From Paracoccaceae bacterium (GTDB taxonomy: Bacteria; Pseudomonadota; Alphaproteobacteria; Rhodobacterales; Rhodobacteraceae): DNA of 64,000 nt. The translations under genes were made by a program, and so were the position numbers. The first letter of the stretch is position 1. Each line of letters opens with the position of its first letter. Shown here piece after piece: positions 53,505 through 62,614 of this stretch. Below the pieces are notes generated by a model. That model searched no databases and had not been told where the DNA came from. It saw only the letters and a list, made by a program, of their open reading frames with translations. The DNA is taken from positions 19,332-83,331 of the forward strand of contig CACDPP010000004.1 of assembly GCA_902554705.1 (NCBI GenBank), given 5' to 3'.

Positions 53505-54334
53505 TATAGCCTCCAAGTTTTAGGTAAGTTTTTATCTGTGATTTCAGTAATTATTGGTACAAGCATTTGCCTTAATTCATATCCAGTTGGAGCAATAAAT
53601 CTTGCTACTAAAAAATCTTCACTGATAAGGCTTGCCCCTGATTGGTTATTCAAGCGATCCTTAAAATTTTTCAAAAATGATTTGGCCTTTTTTGATTTAA
53701 AAATAATAATAGCGGTTGCTTTGCTACCATCTGCAACTGCTTGTCTTTTCAATATTTCCGATATGTTGCCGCTCAATCGTGTTTTATCTAAAAAAGCAAT
53801 TTTATCATCTACGCAGACTTCTATCTTGTCGTCAAAATAACCAGATATGTCAGTCTCGCCCATTGCTAGTCGACCAAAAATTACTGGCTCAACAATTAAA
53901 GCTTCGGCTTCAGATGAGAGGTTGACCTTTAATTTTCGAGTTATTCTGCCATGATCGAAAAAAATTGTTTCCTGAGGAAGCCAGCGAATGCAAGCAGCGT
54001 TCTTTAATTCAATTTTGTTTTCAACAATTGCAGCGGAGCCATCACCGCTTTTATAAATTCTTTCACATCCTTGAGTAGTTACAGTGATATTTGATTGATC
54101 TTCACATTTAATACTGTTTGAAAATTCATCACCACCCGTTAGCCCACCGGAGGTATTTATAATGATGCATTCAAGCCCATTAGCCCGCCTAGGGAAGAGA
54201 GCCCTTGTAGATCCTTGTTGGAAGAGATTCTTAATTTTACTCTGACCGGCTGCCGTCAAATGTAAAGCGCCTCTAGCACGCGGAGGGCTATCCATTTTGT
54301 TTATTGGTTCTAAATACATTTGATTCCCAAGCAT
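53504..54334 (-). CDS. ureD: Urease accessory protein UreD
   Basis: A protein of about 276 residues that scaffolds apo-urease for UreF and UreG. Family landmarks are [20 protein letters not shown], then [17 protein letters not shown] (the NTSGG motif), [12 protein letters not shown] and [19 protein letters not shown]. The start may be the ATG at 54334 (MLGNQ) or at 54319 (MYLEP), the latter with GGGAA close by; a TTG at 54382 is unlikely. It is the first gene of the urease run, and the 178 bases upstream of it carry AT-rich divergent-promoter-like sequence. Confidence 0.93.
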   Translation of the reverse strand: MLGNQMYLEPINKMDSPPRARGALHLTAAGQSKIKNLFQQGSTRALFPRRANGLECIIINTSGGLTGGDEFSNSIKCEDQSNITVTTQGCERIYKSGDGSAAIVENKIELKNAACIRWLPQETIFFDHGRITRKLKVNLSSEAEALIVEPVIFGRLAMGETDISGYFDDKIEVCVDDKIAFLDKTRLSGNISEILKRQAVADGSKATAIIIFKSKKAKSFLKNFKDRLNNQSGASLISEDFLVARFIAPTGYELRQMLVPIITEITDKNLPKTWRL

Positions 54335-54512
54335 GAACAGATATCTATATTTATAGTTTAAATTTTTAACTAATCGCTGCAAGATTTGAATTTTAACAAA
54401 CCTGTTTAGAGATTTTTTTGCTCAAACTTTATAAAACGATTAAAATTTGATCATAAAATAGTATCTGAATGAAATACTTTTATGAAAAATAGGGATAGAT
54501 TAGAGTATCTTA

Positions 54513-54902
54513 ATGAAAAAAATAAAATCTGAAGAATTAGTACTCGAGTACTTTAAAGGCGTTGATGAGGAAAATATTGATGCAATTCTTAACACCTTGG
54601 CCGAAGATTGTATTTTTTCAATAGAAACTCATGGGGTTAAATTGTTTGGACATAAAGAAATCATGGGGATGTTTAAGAGACTATGGAAAAACCATGCATC
54701 GGTTGAACATAAACACTTTCATTTTGTAAAGGATACGGCTGCTAGTCAAGTTGCTGTAAGATTTCAAGTCAAAAATATTCTTCTAAATGGCGAAACGGTG
54801 CTGAAATCGAATTGCAATTTTTTCTCTTTAAAGGATGGTGTTTTTTCGGAAGTAAGAGTTTACATGGCTGGGCAAAATACTCTCGATAAAGAAAACTCGT
54901 AG
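54513..54902 (+). CDS. SnoaL/NTF2-like protein
   Basis: A 129-residue protein with the ketosteroid-isomerase-like cone fold. It begins with the helix EELVLEYFKGVDEENIDAIL, then TLAEDCIFSIETHGVKLFGHKEIMGMF, and three strands ending VRVYMAGQN. The pattern of Asp, Gly and His in the pocket fits SnoaL-like isomerases, hydrolases or binding proteins. It diverges from ureD and converges with the racemase-like gene, whose stop lies two bases beyond its own. No pathway can be named. Confidence 0.8.
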   Translation: MKKIKSEELVLEYFKGVDEENIDAILNTLAEDCIFSIETHGVKLFGHKEIMGMFKRLWKNHASVEHKHFHFVKDTAASQVAVRFQVKNILLNGETVLKSNCNFFSLKDGVFSEVRVYMAGQNTLDKENS

Positions 54903-54903
54903 C

Positions 54904-55668
54904 CTAATGATCAAAACTTGATGCAGCTTTCAACATAGCTTTTAGCATACTGCTTTTGTCTACTGGAGAGGTGGGATAAGCGTTCCTGCTGTGAGAGAGG
55001 CCAGAGCTTAAAAGCATCTCAGCCTTTTTGTAAGTTAACGGACCTGGATTAATTATTGGGACAGGTAGGCGAGATGACAAAAAGCTGTGCGCTTGGTGCA
55101 TTGTTGTTGAACCCAAAATAATAACTTCCGCATTGTCCTCGTCTATAGCCTTTTTAGCTGCACTTTCTAAAAGAGGAAAAATTTCTTCTTCTTTTCCCTC
55201 TAACAATGCTTGATTGTCAGGAGCCACGTCTATTGACCTGATCGATGCTAGAGAGCTTTTTATTCCAAGATCATTTATGGTTTTTTCATAAAGATGAAAC
55301 CATTTTTTCCACATAGTTATTATTGAAAATTTAGATCCGAGTGACATTGCTGTTAACATAGACGTTCTACCAGGGCCAATAACGGGTATTGAAAGAACTG
55401 ACCGGAGGGCTGAAACACCAGAGTCGCTCATTGTGTCTATGCATACTGCTGAAAAACCCTCTTCTTCTGCATCTAATCCAGCCTCTAATATACCAACATC
55501 TGCTAGCACCATATCTGACTGACTGACATAGTTTCTTGGAGCTGCTTTTACTGGTCTAAATACAAACTCAAAACCCTCACTAATGTCGACAGACTTTAAC
55601 TGGGCTTGTCGCGATGAAAGGTTTTCCTGTGACATTGGAAAAGGAACAATTACGAGAATTTTCTTCAT
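54904..55668 (-). CDS. Asp/Glu/hydantoin racemase-family protein with Ser in place of second Cys
   Basis: A 254-residue protein of the aspartate/glutamate/hydantoin racemase superfamily. The fold start is KKILVIVPFPMSQE. The first catalytic Cys is kept (Cys76 in AVCIDTMSDSG). The second, usually in ILGCTTM or LGCAGM, is Ser187 (IILGSTTMHQA). Two-Cys members racemise by two-base proton transfer; with Ser in one place it may act as an isomerase, decarboxylase or hydrolase in one stereochemical direction. It diverges from an SDR gene. Near 8-oxoguanine deaminase and urease, a ureide or hydantoin substrate is tempting but unproven. Confidence 0.8.
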   Translation of the reverse strand: MKKILVIVPFPMSQENLSSRQAQLKSVDISEGFEFVFRPVKAAPRNYVSQSDMVLADVGILEAGLDAEEEGFSAVCIDTMSDSGVSALRSVLSIPVIGPGRTSMLTAMSLGSKFSIITMWKKWFHLYEKTINDLGIKSSLASIRSIDVAPDNQALLEGKEEEIFPLLESAAKKAIDEDNAEVIILGSTTMHQAHSFLSSRLPVPIINPGPLTYKKAEMLLSSGLSHSRNAYPTSPVDKSSMLKAMLKAASSFDH

Positions 55669-55719
55669 AAATATAATATATTGTTTAGAGTTAGAAATAC
55701 TATCGTAAGGACGACACGA

Positions 55720-56448
55720 ATGATTTCTCTTGTCAATAAAACTTTCTTTGTTACCGGTCTAGGAAGTGGAATAGGCTATGAAACTGGAAAGCTTATCAAA
55801 AACTTAGGGGGAAACCTAGCAGGTACAATTGAAAATGAAGATCAAAAGAAAAATGTATTAGCTCTTACCGAAGATATTTTCTCACTCGATTTAAAAGATA
55901 GCGAAAAGCTTCAGTATTGCATTCAGTCTTCTGCAAAAAAATATCAGGGATTAGATGGTTTAGTTGGTGCTGCTGGAATTATAAAATTAAAAACTTTTGA
56001 GGCAACAAGCTCTAAAGAGTTGGATCAAACCATCGATGTGAACCTTAAAGCAAATTTTAGACTGGCCCAATTTGCCAATCCATTTTTGAGATCAGGGGCA
56101 AGTCTCATTTTTATTTCAAGCCAAATAGGTCTTGTTGGCCACGATAATGCAGCTGCATATGCAGCTTCTAAAGCTGGACTAAATGGGTTTGCAAAATCTA
56201 TAGCCTTAGAGTTTGCCAGTCGACAAATAAGAGTAAACACAGTTGCACCGGGCCCAATAATCACACCGATGACTGAAGCTGCCAGATCTGATCAAAACCG
56301 TTATGAGAAAATTAAAAGTAAAATTCCACTTGGACGTTTCGGAGAAGCAAAAGAGGTTGCACAAGTAATAGGTTTTCTACTGTCTGATTCAGCATCTTTC
56401 GTTACTGGGCAAGTAATTGTTGTGGATGGTGGTTTTACAGCAAATTAA
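55720..56448 (+). CDS. Short-chain dehydrogenase/reductase
   Basis: A 242-residue classical SDR. The cofactor motif is TGLGSGIG, the acidic residue after strand 2 is Glu in TIENEDQ (NAD preference), the catalytic Tyr-Lys is in AAYAASKAGLNGF, and FVTGQVIVVDGGF closes it. The ATG at 55720 is preceded by AAGGA; the longer reading from 55681 lies in the promoter region. It converges with the LivF-type gene. It may act on the same pathway as the importer and amidohydrolase that follow. Confidence 0.88.
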   Translation: MISLVNKTFFVTGLGSGIGYETGKLIKNLGGNLAGTIENEDQKKNVLALTEDIFSLDLKDSEKLQYCIQSSAKKYQGLDGLVGAAGIIKLKTFEATSSKELDQTIDVNLKANFRLAQFANPFLRSGASLIFISSQIGLVGHDNAAAYAASKAGLNGFAKSIALEFASRQIRVNTVAPGPIITPMTEAARSDQNRYEKIKSKIPLGRFGEAKEVAQVIGFLLSDSASFVTGQVIVVDGGFTAN

Positions 56449-56451
56449 AAA

Positions 56452-57159
56452 TTAAAGCCCGAGATAAGATTTTTTCAGATCTGCATTTTTTAATAAGTCT
56501 TTTGATAACCCAGAAATAGCAATCGATCCTTCCTCAACTACATAGGCTCGGTCAGCTATAGAAAGCGACTGGGTAACATTTTGTTCAACGAGCAGCACAG
56601 TCAGGCCGTCATCGCTAATTTTTTTTATTAATTCGAACATTTGCTCTACCAATAATGGGGAAAGTCCCAATGATGGTTCATCAAGTAATAAAAGGCGCGG
56701 ATCACCCATAAGTCCGCGCCCAATAGCAACCATCTGCTGCTCACCGCCCGAAAGTGTACCAGCTGTTTGACTTATTCTCTCAGAAAGCTTTGGAAAAATT
56801 TCTAAAACTTTTTCTAGATTGGTGGATCGATTATTCTTTCCCCGTCGATAGGAGCCCAGTTCTAAATTATCTCGAACAGTAAGATTGGGGAAAAGTTTTC
56901 TGCCTTCGGGAACATGAATTAAACCCATATCAACTATTTCTTCAGGTGACTTGTTCGAAATTACCTCTTCCTCAAAAAAAATTTTACCCCCGTTGGGCTT
57001 GATCAAGCCAGACATACAGTTGTTCAAAGTAGTTTTTCCAACTCCATTACTGCCCAGTACCGCTACAACCTCACCTTCTTCGATTTCCAACGAGATATCT
57101 CTTAAAACTTCAACCAGACCATAACCTGCGGCTAAATTTTCAATCTTTATAAGGCTCAT
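56452..57159 (-). CDS. LivF-type ABC ATP-binding protein
   Basis: A 235-residue ATPase: Walker A GSNGVGKTTL, family loop IHVPEGRKLFPNLTV, signature LSGGEQQMVAIGRGLM, Walker B LLLLDEPSLGLSP, and the Asn switch VEQNVTQSLS. This is the standard LivF form, unlike the Lys-bearing one at 20449. It overlaps the LivG-type gene by four bases and ends the second Liv-type importer operon. Four bases separate its stop from that of the convergent SDR gene. Confidence 0.93.
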   Translation of the reverse strand: MSLIKIENLAAGYGLVEVLRDISLEIEEGEVVAVLGSNGVGKTTLNNCMSGLIKPNGGKIFFEEEVISNKSPEEIVDMGLIHVPEGRKLFPNLTVRDNLELGSYRRGKNNRSTNLEKVLEIFPKLSERISQTAGTLSGGEQQMVAIGRGLMGDPRLLLLDEPSLGLSPLLVEQMFELIKKISDDGLTVLLVEQNVTQSLSIADRAYVVEEGSIAISGLSKDLLKNADLKKSYLGL

Positions 57160-57890
57160 GCACCCTCCGCCATAGCTTCAGCGGCACCATGTCCTAAGTA
57201 AGCTTCGATAACTTGTGGGTTTTCGGCGACAGAGGCGGGCGTACCACTAGCGATAAGTTTGCCATCATTGAGAACATAAGTACGATCAGATAAATTCATT
57301 ACAGCTTTCATAACATGCTCAATAAGAAAAATTGTGACACCACGATCCCTTATCCCCTTAATAACCGTTACGATATCATCGATTTCTGCTGGATTTAATC
57401 CAGCCATTACTTCGTCAAGCAGAAGAAGCTTTGGATCTGTTGCAAGCGCTCGGGCTAACTCAAGACGCTTTCTTCCTGCCACCGTAAGCCCGTCAGCACC
57501 TTGATGTAACAGTGAGGTCATACCAACAACTTCAGCAACTTCTTCTGCTTTTGTTCGAGCGCGATCAGTTTCAGAGGTATTACTGTATGCACCAACCATA
57601 ATGTTTTGCAGAGTAGTCAAACCCGCAAATGGTTGAGTTATTTGAAATGTCCTTACCATCCCAAGTTGACAAATTTGGTGAGGCCTCATTCCTAAGACAG
57701 AAGCATTTTCAAAATCTACCCTACCTTCATCTGCCTTCAAAAATCCTGCCACCATTGCAAATAAAGTTGTTTTACCTGCTCCGTTTGGTCCAATCAGTGA
57801 AACAATTTCTTTTTCGTTGACCTCCAAATCTACTGAAGATACCGCTACTAAACCACCAAATCTCTTAGTTACATTACTGACCTTCAGCAC
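57156..57890 (-). CDS. LivG-type ABC ATP-binding protein
   Basis: An ATPase of about 244 residues with Walker A GPNGAGKTTL, the Q loop RTFQITQPFAGLTTLQN, a signature region VAGRKRLELARALA, Walker B LLLLDEVMAGLNPAE and the switch IEHVMKAVM. The start is probably GTG at 57890, one base after the LivM-type stop, with GGAG nine bases upstream. A longer reading from 57968 would run inside the permease gene and adds a Lys-rich stretch not seen in the family. It pairs with the LivF-type protein. Confidence 0.88.
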   Translation of the reverse strand: MLKVSNVTKRFGGLVAVSSVDLEVNEKEIVSLIGPNGAGKTTLFAMVAGFLKADEGRVDFENASVLGMRPHQICQLGMVRTFQITQPFAGLTTLQNIMVGAYSNTSETDRARTKAEEVAEVVGMTSLLHQGADGLTVAGRKRLELARALATDPKLLLLDEVMAGLNPAEIDDIVTVIKGIRDRGVTIFLIEHVMKAVMNLSDRTYVLNDGKLIASGTPASVAENPQVIEAYLGHGAAEAMAEGA

Positions 57891-57891
57891 T

Positions 57892-58887
57892 TTAAGAATC
57901 TCCACGTGATGTTTTTTTATCAAGCGACGTAGAACCTGACTTTTTTTCTTTTTTCTTAAATGCTCCAATTAATCCATTTGGAAGATATCCAATGATAACT
58001 ATCAGTATCAGACCATAGACAATTAGACTTAACCCTGGTGTGTCTATGAAATGACGAGCTACTTCATTAACTGTATGCAAAACAAAAGCACCGACTAGTG
58101 GTCCAAAAATTGTACCCATACCCCCAACAATTGTTACTAAAAGCATCTCAACTGAAAGATGTATCGAATATGCTATGGGGGGATCCAGATATAGATACTT
58201 CTGAGCATAAAAAGTTCCAGCCGCTCCACCCATAGCGCCCATTATCATAATTGCGTAAATTTTGCACTTTAAGGTATTTATTCCTAATGCTTCAGCAGCA
58301 TCTTCATTTTCGCGGATGGCGACAAGCTGAGCGCCAAAGCGCGAACTCTCTAGCCAATATACAATTGCTATCGAAATAAACATTAAAACTAAGGAAAAGT
58401 AGTAAAAACCAACTGGAGTTTCAAATTGCAAATTACTTAGCCCAGGAGCATAGGTGAGAAATAGACCAACTCCACCACCTGTGAATTCCACAGAGTTTGC
58501 CAGAACTCTCAATAACTCAGCAAAAGCCAATGTTATTAGAGCAAAGTAAGAACCTTTAAGACCAGACCTAAAAGACATATACCCAACGATCAGACCTAAA
58601 AGTGCGCCGCCCATTATAGCCAGAAAAATTCCAAATATAGGAGGAAAACCAAAGGTGGTTAATAGAATTGAAGAGACATAAGCGCCAGTACCAAAAAACA
58701 TAACGCCGCCAAAGGAAAACTGGCCAGCATAGCCACCCAAAATATTCCACGACTGCCCTAAATAAGCGGTAAAAAAAATCAAAGTCAGCACATCAATATA
58801 AAACCTGCTGCTTATAAAATAAGGTAAAATAATTAGAGCTATTGCTCCCAATAGTAAAAAATATAGATGACTGCGAAAGTTGGTCAT
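57892..58887 (-). CDS. LivM-type ABC permease
   Basis: A 331-residue permease. The landmark GQSWNILGGYAGQFSFGGVMFFGTGAY is near the N-terminus; the coupling loop is LVAIRENEDAAEALGINTLKCK; EMLLVTIVGGMGTIFGPLVGAFV is near the C-terminus. The tail FKKKEKKSGSTSLDKKTSRG is Lys- and Ser-rich and cytoplasmic. Its ATG overlaps the LivH-type stop by one base (TAATG). It forms the channel with LivH. Confidence 0.92.
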   Translation of the reverse strand: MTNFRSHLYFLLLGAIALIILPYFISSRFYIDVLTLIFFTAYLGQSWNILGGYAGQFSFGGVMFFGTGAYVSSILLTTFGFPPIFGIFLAIMGGALLGLIVGYMSFRSGLKGSYFALITLAFAELLRVLANSVEFTGGGVGLFLTYAPGLSNLQFETPVGFYYFSLVLMFISIAIVYWLESSRFGAQLVAIRENEDAAEALGINTLKCKIYAIMIMGAMGGAAGTFYAQKYLYLDPPIAYSIHLSVEMLLVTIVGGMGTIFGPLVGAFVLHTVNEVARHFIDTPGLSLIVYGLILIVIIGYLPNGLIGAFKKKEKKSGSTSLDKKTSRGDS

Positions 58888-59765
58888 TATACCTTACTCC
58901 CGAACAAACCAGTTGGTTTAAATATCAGTATAAGTATAAAGATTAATGATATCCCTATTTGGCCAAGGCTTTCTCCTAATAAAAGCCCCCCAACAGATTC
59001 GGTAATTCCTATTATAAAACCACCGACAAGGGCTCCCACCACACTGCCCATACCTCCAAGAACAACAATGGTAAAAGCGACCAAAACGAAAATGTTACCC
59101 GTGTAAGGGTCTACATAAAATATAGGCAGCATCATACAACCAGCAGCACCTAAACAAGCTATACCAATTCCAAAAGTCACAGCAAAAATACGCTCAACAT
59201 TGATACCGACGAGTCTTGCGCCTTGTCTCTCTTTTGCAACAGCTCGAATAGCACGCCCCATATCAGTGAGGCTCATAGCGGCCCAAAGAATAGCACACAT
59301 CAGTAAGGCAGCGAAAAATGAAATAACTTTTGGATATGAAAGGTACATAAAACCCAAATCAAAAGCTTCAAACCCATACGATAGATTTACAGTTTGCTGA
59401 TCACCACTAAAGAAAAATAGGGCCCCGTTCTCTATAATAATTGATAAACCTAAAGTAATGAGAAGTATGTTTTGGTCTTTGCCTTTTGCGAGAGGCCCTA
59501 TTCCATACCTATAAATCATGTAACCAAAGATACCCGCGCACGGCGTAACTATAAGTATCGAGAAATATGGATCGATATTAAATAAGTGAAATAAGAAAAA
59601 TGCTGCGTACAAAGCCAGCATTAGCATAGCGCCATGTGCAAAGTTTATGATGTGTAAAACACCATAGATTAGGGTAAGACCTAGAGCTACCAGCGCATAA
59701 ATGGCCCCATACATAAGTCCATTTATAATAGCAGCAGGGAGCATAGAAAGAGAGGCTGAAATCAT
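58887..59765 (-). CDS. LivH-type ABC permease
   Basis: A 292-residue permease with about eight helices. Family start LYGAIYALVALGLTLIYGVL is followed by HIINFAHGAMLMLALYAAFF, the coupling loop AIRAVAKERQGARLVGINVE, and GNIFVLVAFTIVVLGGMGSV. It comes after the binding-protein gene and a strong hairpin. It forms the heterodimeric channel with LivM for the same unknown ligand. Confidence 0.92.
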   Translation of the reverse strand: MISASLSMLPAAIINGLMYGAIYALVALGLTLIYGVLHIINFAHGAMLMLALYAAFFLFHLFNIDPYFSILIVTPCAGIFGYMIYRYGIGPLAKGKDQNILLITLGLSIIIENGALFFFSGDQQTVNLSYGFEAFDLGFMYLSYPKVISFFAALLMCAILWAAMSLTDMGRAIRAVAKERQGARLVGINVERIFAVTFGIGIACLGAAGCMMLPIFYVDPYTGNIFVLVAFTIVVLGGMGSVVGALVGGFIIGITESVGGLLLGESLGQIGISLIFILILIFKPTGLFGSKV

Positions 59766-59790
59766 AGAAAATTTGCCTGTTAATAGAAGA

Positions 59791-59816
59791 AACAGGCAGC
59801 CTTTGGACTGCCTGTT
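59791..59816 (-). terminator. Hairpin between binding-protein gene and LivH-type gene
   Basis: AACAGGCAG (59791-59799) and CTGCCTGTT (59808-59816) form a perfect nine-base stem with an eight-base loop. On the minus strand it is followed by a T-rich TTTCTTCT. It lies 12 bases past the binding-protein stop and before the permease start, so it probably gives partial termination and a higher level of binding protein. Confidence 0.8.
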
Positions 59817-59828
59817 TTTATAAACATA

Positions 59829-61055
59829 TTAGGTACGAGGAAAAACTGCTTTAGCTGACGCATAATCAGAAGGAGCTATGATTTGCACGTCACCTTTTTG
59901 TGCCTGAATAGCAACAGCTCTTGATCCCATATTTTGACCATTTACCATCTCAGTTTTTCCGTAAGGCATAAAATCAACATCAATTGTTGAGGCAGCAAGA
60001 GCAGCATTTACAGCTTCTTTATCTGTTGAACCCGCACGCTCAAAACCATCAGCTAAGAACATGACTGACATATATGCGCAATAGACTTCAAAAGTGAAAT
60101 AATTACCATCAGCTTCTGTTCTGGCTCTCATTGCTTGCCCTGAAGCAGAGCTTGGATTGTACCAGTGGTTCACATCAATCATATTTTCAGCAATCTGAGG
60201 CAGATCATCAACAAATTTAAAGTTGAAGCCTCCACCCAATACTGAATAACTCGCCATGAAATCAACTCGCTGCTGGCGCAACGTTTTAGCTAGTAATACA
60301 TACTCACCAGGATAGTTGATTGGCATGACAATATCGGGCTTAGCAGATTTTATTCTTAGAGCCACGTTGTCAAAGTTACGTGTCGGGTTTGCGTGCTTAA
60401 TAGTGTCAATGACCTCAATATTGTGGTCTTTCAAAGCTGCAGTCATCAGTTTGGCTGTACCAGATCCAAATTCTGATTCCTCATGAACGATGATAACTGT
60501 TTTAGCCGGATTACCCGCTAGGCGATTTATCTCACCCAAGTTAGTAGCCGCATCGCGAGCTATTCGGCCATAGCCATCAGCCATCCGGAAAACATTTGGA
60601 AGTCCACGCTGAACAAGCTTATCAGAAACCCCAACATCTACTGAAAAAGGAATGTTGTACTTAGCAGCAGCGGCTGAAGCGGCAAGGCCAACGGCAGATT
60701 GATAGCAACCTTGAATTGCATGAACGCCAGCTTCATTCATTTTTTCAACTTCTGCAGCACCAATTTCAGGTTTTGTCTGCGAGTCCCCTAAAAGTGCTTC
60801 TAACTGGGCTCCACCCATAGACTTTATCCCACCAGCTGCATTTATATCAGCTATGGCCATTTGGGCTCCATACCGAAGCTGAGCAGCTGGATATGCAGCC
60901 CAACCAGTCGCTGGATGAATTAGACCTATTTTTACATTGCTTGCTGCTTGAGCAATCCATGGCGTTCCAACACCAGCTGTTAAGGCAACAGTAGCGGCGG
61001 TCCCTCCCAAAAAATTACGCCGTGAGGTATTCTTTTTTAAAATTGATTTATTCAT
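59829..61055 (-). CDS. Liv-type ABC importer, binding protein with Tat signal
   Basis: A 408-residue periplasmic binding protein of the LivK/amide-binding fold. The export signal has a twin-arginine motif (TSRRNFLGG) followed by TAATVALTAGVGTPWIAQAA. The mature part begins VKIGLIHPATGWAAYPAAQL; DINAAGGIKSMGGAQLEALL and DSQTKPEIGAAEVEKM are family landmarks. Ligand unknown: amino acids, amides, nucleobases or aromatic acids are all bound by relatives. It heads the importer operon and is divergent from the MmgE/PrpD and amidohydrolase genes. Confidence 0.9.
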   Translation of the reverse strand: MNKSILKKNTSRRNFLGGTAATVALTAGVGTPWIAQAASNVKIGLIHPATGWAAYPAAQLRYGAQMAIADINAAGGIKSMGGAQLEALLGDSQTKPEIGAAEVEKMNEAGVHAIQGCYQSAVGLAASAAAAKYNIPFSVDVGVSDKLVQRGLPNVFRMADGYGRIARDAATNLGEINRLAGNPAKTVIIVHEESEFGSGTAKLMTAALKDHNIEVIDTIKHANPTRNFDNVALRIKSAKPDIVMPINYPGEYVLLAKTLRQQRVDFMASYSVLGGGFNFKFVDDLPQIAENMIDVNHWYNPSSASGQAMRARTEADGNYFTFEVYCAYMSVMFLADGFERAGSTDKEAVNAALAASTIDVDFMPYGKTEMVNGQNMGSRAVAIQAQKGDVQIIAPSDYASAKAVFPRT

Positions 61056-61119
61056 ATTTTTCTCCCTTCAATTTTATATTTTTTTTAAGAACTGTTTCGT
61101 CTTTAATTAAAGTAAAGGA

Positions 61120-61125
61120 TATAAT
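61120..61125 (+). promoter_or_regulatory. Candidate -10 element for the MmgE/PrpD gene
   Basis: A perfect TATAAT lies 65 bases before the ATG at 61190, within the divergent region. The -35 region 17 bases upstream is not close to TTGACA, so activator help or a different sigma factor may be needed. This is a motif match only. Confidence 0.3.
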
Positions 61126-61189
61126 GTAAAGGTTAAGCAAGCTTTATTGTTTACAGCTTGAATTTAAACAAACTCTATAAGGGACAAAA

Positions 61190-62524
61190 ATGGAGAGCAC
61201 TGTTACAAAATTTGCTAATTTCATTGGAAAATCAGCAGATATTGAAATCCCCGATGCAACACTACACTCAGCAAAGCTAATTGTCGCAGATTGCCTGGGT
61301 GCAATAGTTGGGGGTATGGCAGAACCCGAAATTCGCATGCTTGCCGAATCTGAGAGCGAAAACCTTTTTGAGATTCTAGATAAGGCTAAAAAAGTTACTG
61401 ATGAATCCATAAGCTTCCTATTTGGTACGGCCGGAACTGTTTTAGAAATGGATGAGGGGCACCAATTTGCAAAAGGCCATCCTGGCATGCATGTTTTTCC
61501 AGCACTTTTGGCAGCAGCAAGAAACAAAGGGTTTTCAGGAGAAGAATTTTTAAGAGCTTTTATAATTGGATACGATGTTGGGGCCAGAATAGGTTTAGCT
61601 TCCAACCTTAATCCAAAAATGCACCCGCATGGAACTTGGGGTGGCTTAGGAGCTGCGGCAAGTCTGGCAGTATTGAATAAAATGAATGCTCACGAAGCCA
61701 GAGAATATCTCAATATAGTTTCCAGCCTTACATTAGCAACCAGCAGGAAAACTATGTTGGAAGGCGCAACCGTTAGAAATTCATATACTGGGATTTCAAA
61801 TAAAATGGCACACGTCGGCCTGATGTTGCTGAAAGCTGGTTTCACTGGTGAAAATGATGGTATCAAATCGATCTTTCATGGTGTCGCTTCTAATAAATTT
61901 GATGATAAAAGTGCAGTTGAATTACTTGGGAAAAGGTTTGAAGTTAGTAGAAATTATTTCAAACTTCATGCTTGCTGCCGCTATAATCACGCCGCCTTAG
62001 ATGCCTTATGGAAAATTATTGAGCAAAACAATGAAGTTAAAAACATAAATCAAATCAAAAAAATTGAAGTCCAAAGTTATAATCTTGCTGCAGAACTTAG
62101 CGATCAAAACCCACGTAACGTCCTAGCCTGTAAATTCTCTATCCCGTTTGCAATATCAACGACTTTGGTAAATCTAGATTCTGGGGTTTTGAGTTTCACA
62201 GAGATTATGCGGACTAACAAAAATATTCAAAACCTCTGTCAAAAAGTCACTATAGTTGAGGATACCAATATGACAGAAAAAACTCCTGACCTAAGACCAG
62301 CTGATGTCCATGTTCTAATGGAGAATGGATCCACTTTTAAAGCACAGGTCACAACTAACAGAGGCGATTGGCAGGATCCATATTCCGAAGAAGAATTAAA
62401 ACAAAAATTTATCAGTCTTACGACAAGAATTTGGTCACAAAAAAAAGCACTTAATGTATACTCAAAATCTATAAAGCTAGAAAAAATACCATTGGATGAT
62501 CTAATAAATAGCATAATAAATTAA
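61190..62524 (+). CDS. MmgE/PrpD-family protein
   Basis: A 444-residue protein of the MmgE/PrpD family, which includes 2-methylcitrate dehydratase and cis-aconitate decarboxylase. Landmarks are IVADCLGAIVGGMAEPE, EMDEGHQFAKGHPGMHVFPALL, the His-rich MHPHGTWGGLGAAAS and LHACCRYNHAALDAL (catalytic His/Lys region). Many members in catabolic clusters are not PrpD; they handle other hydroxy acids or cyclic compounds. The divergent importer and the downstream amidohydrolase suggest a common catabolic unit. The substrate cannot be fixed. Confidence 0.87.
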   Translation: MESTVTKFANFIGKSADIEIPDATLHSAKLIVADCLGAIVGGMAEPEIRMLAESESENLFEILDKAKKVTDESISFLFGTAGTVLEMDEGHQFAKGHPGMHVFPALLAAARNKGFSGEEFLRAFIIGYDVGARIGLASNLNPKMHPHGTWGGLGAAASLAVLNKMNAHEAREYLNIVSSLTLATSRKTMLEGATVRNSYTGISNKMAHVGLMLLKAGFTGENDGIKSIFHGVASNKFDDKSAVELLGKRFEVSRNYFKLHACCRYNHAALDALWKIIEQNNEVKNINQIKKIEVQSYNLAAELSDQNPRNVLACKFSIPFAISTTLVNLDSGVLSFTEIMRTNKNIQNLCQKVTIVEDTNMTEKTPDLRPADVHVLMENGSTFKAQVTTNRGDWQDPYSEEELKQKFISLTTRIWSQKKALNVYSKSIKLEKIPLDDLINSIIN

Positions 62525-62614
62525 ACTTAATCCACTCATGAGCTTTAAATCTAAAGTGAAAGCTACGAATTTTTAAAATCTGGCTTTAAAAAACAGAAAA
62601 TAGGGACGTTTTGA

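Noticed and set aside
57891..57968. Extended N-terminus for the LivG-type ATPase
   Set aside because: The extra residues are Lys-rich, run inside the permease gene and do not align with the family; the GTG at 57890 with GGAG upstream is a better start.
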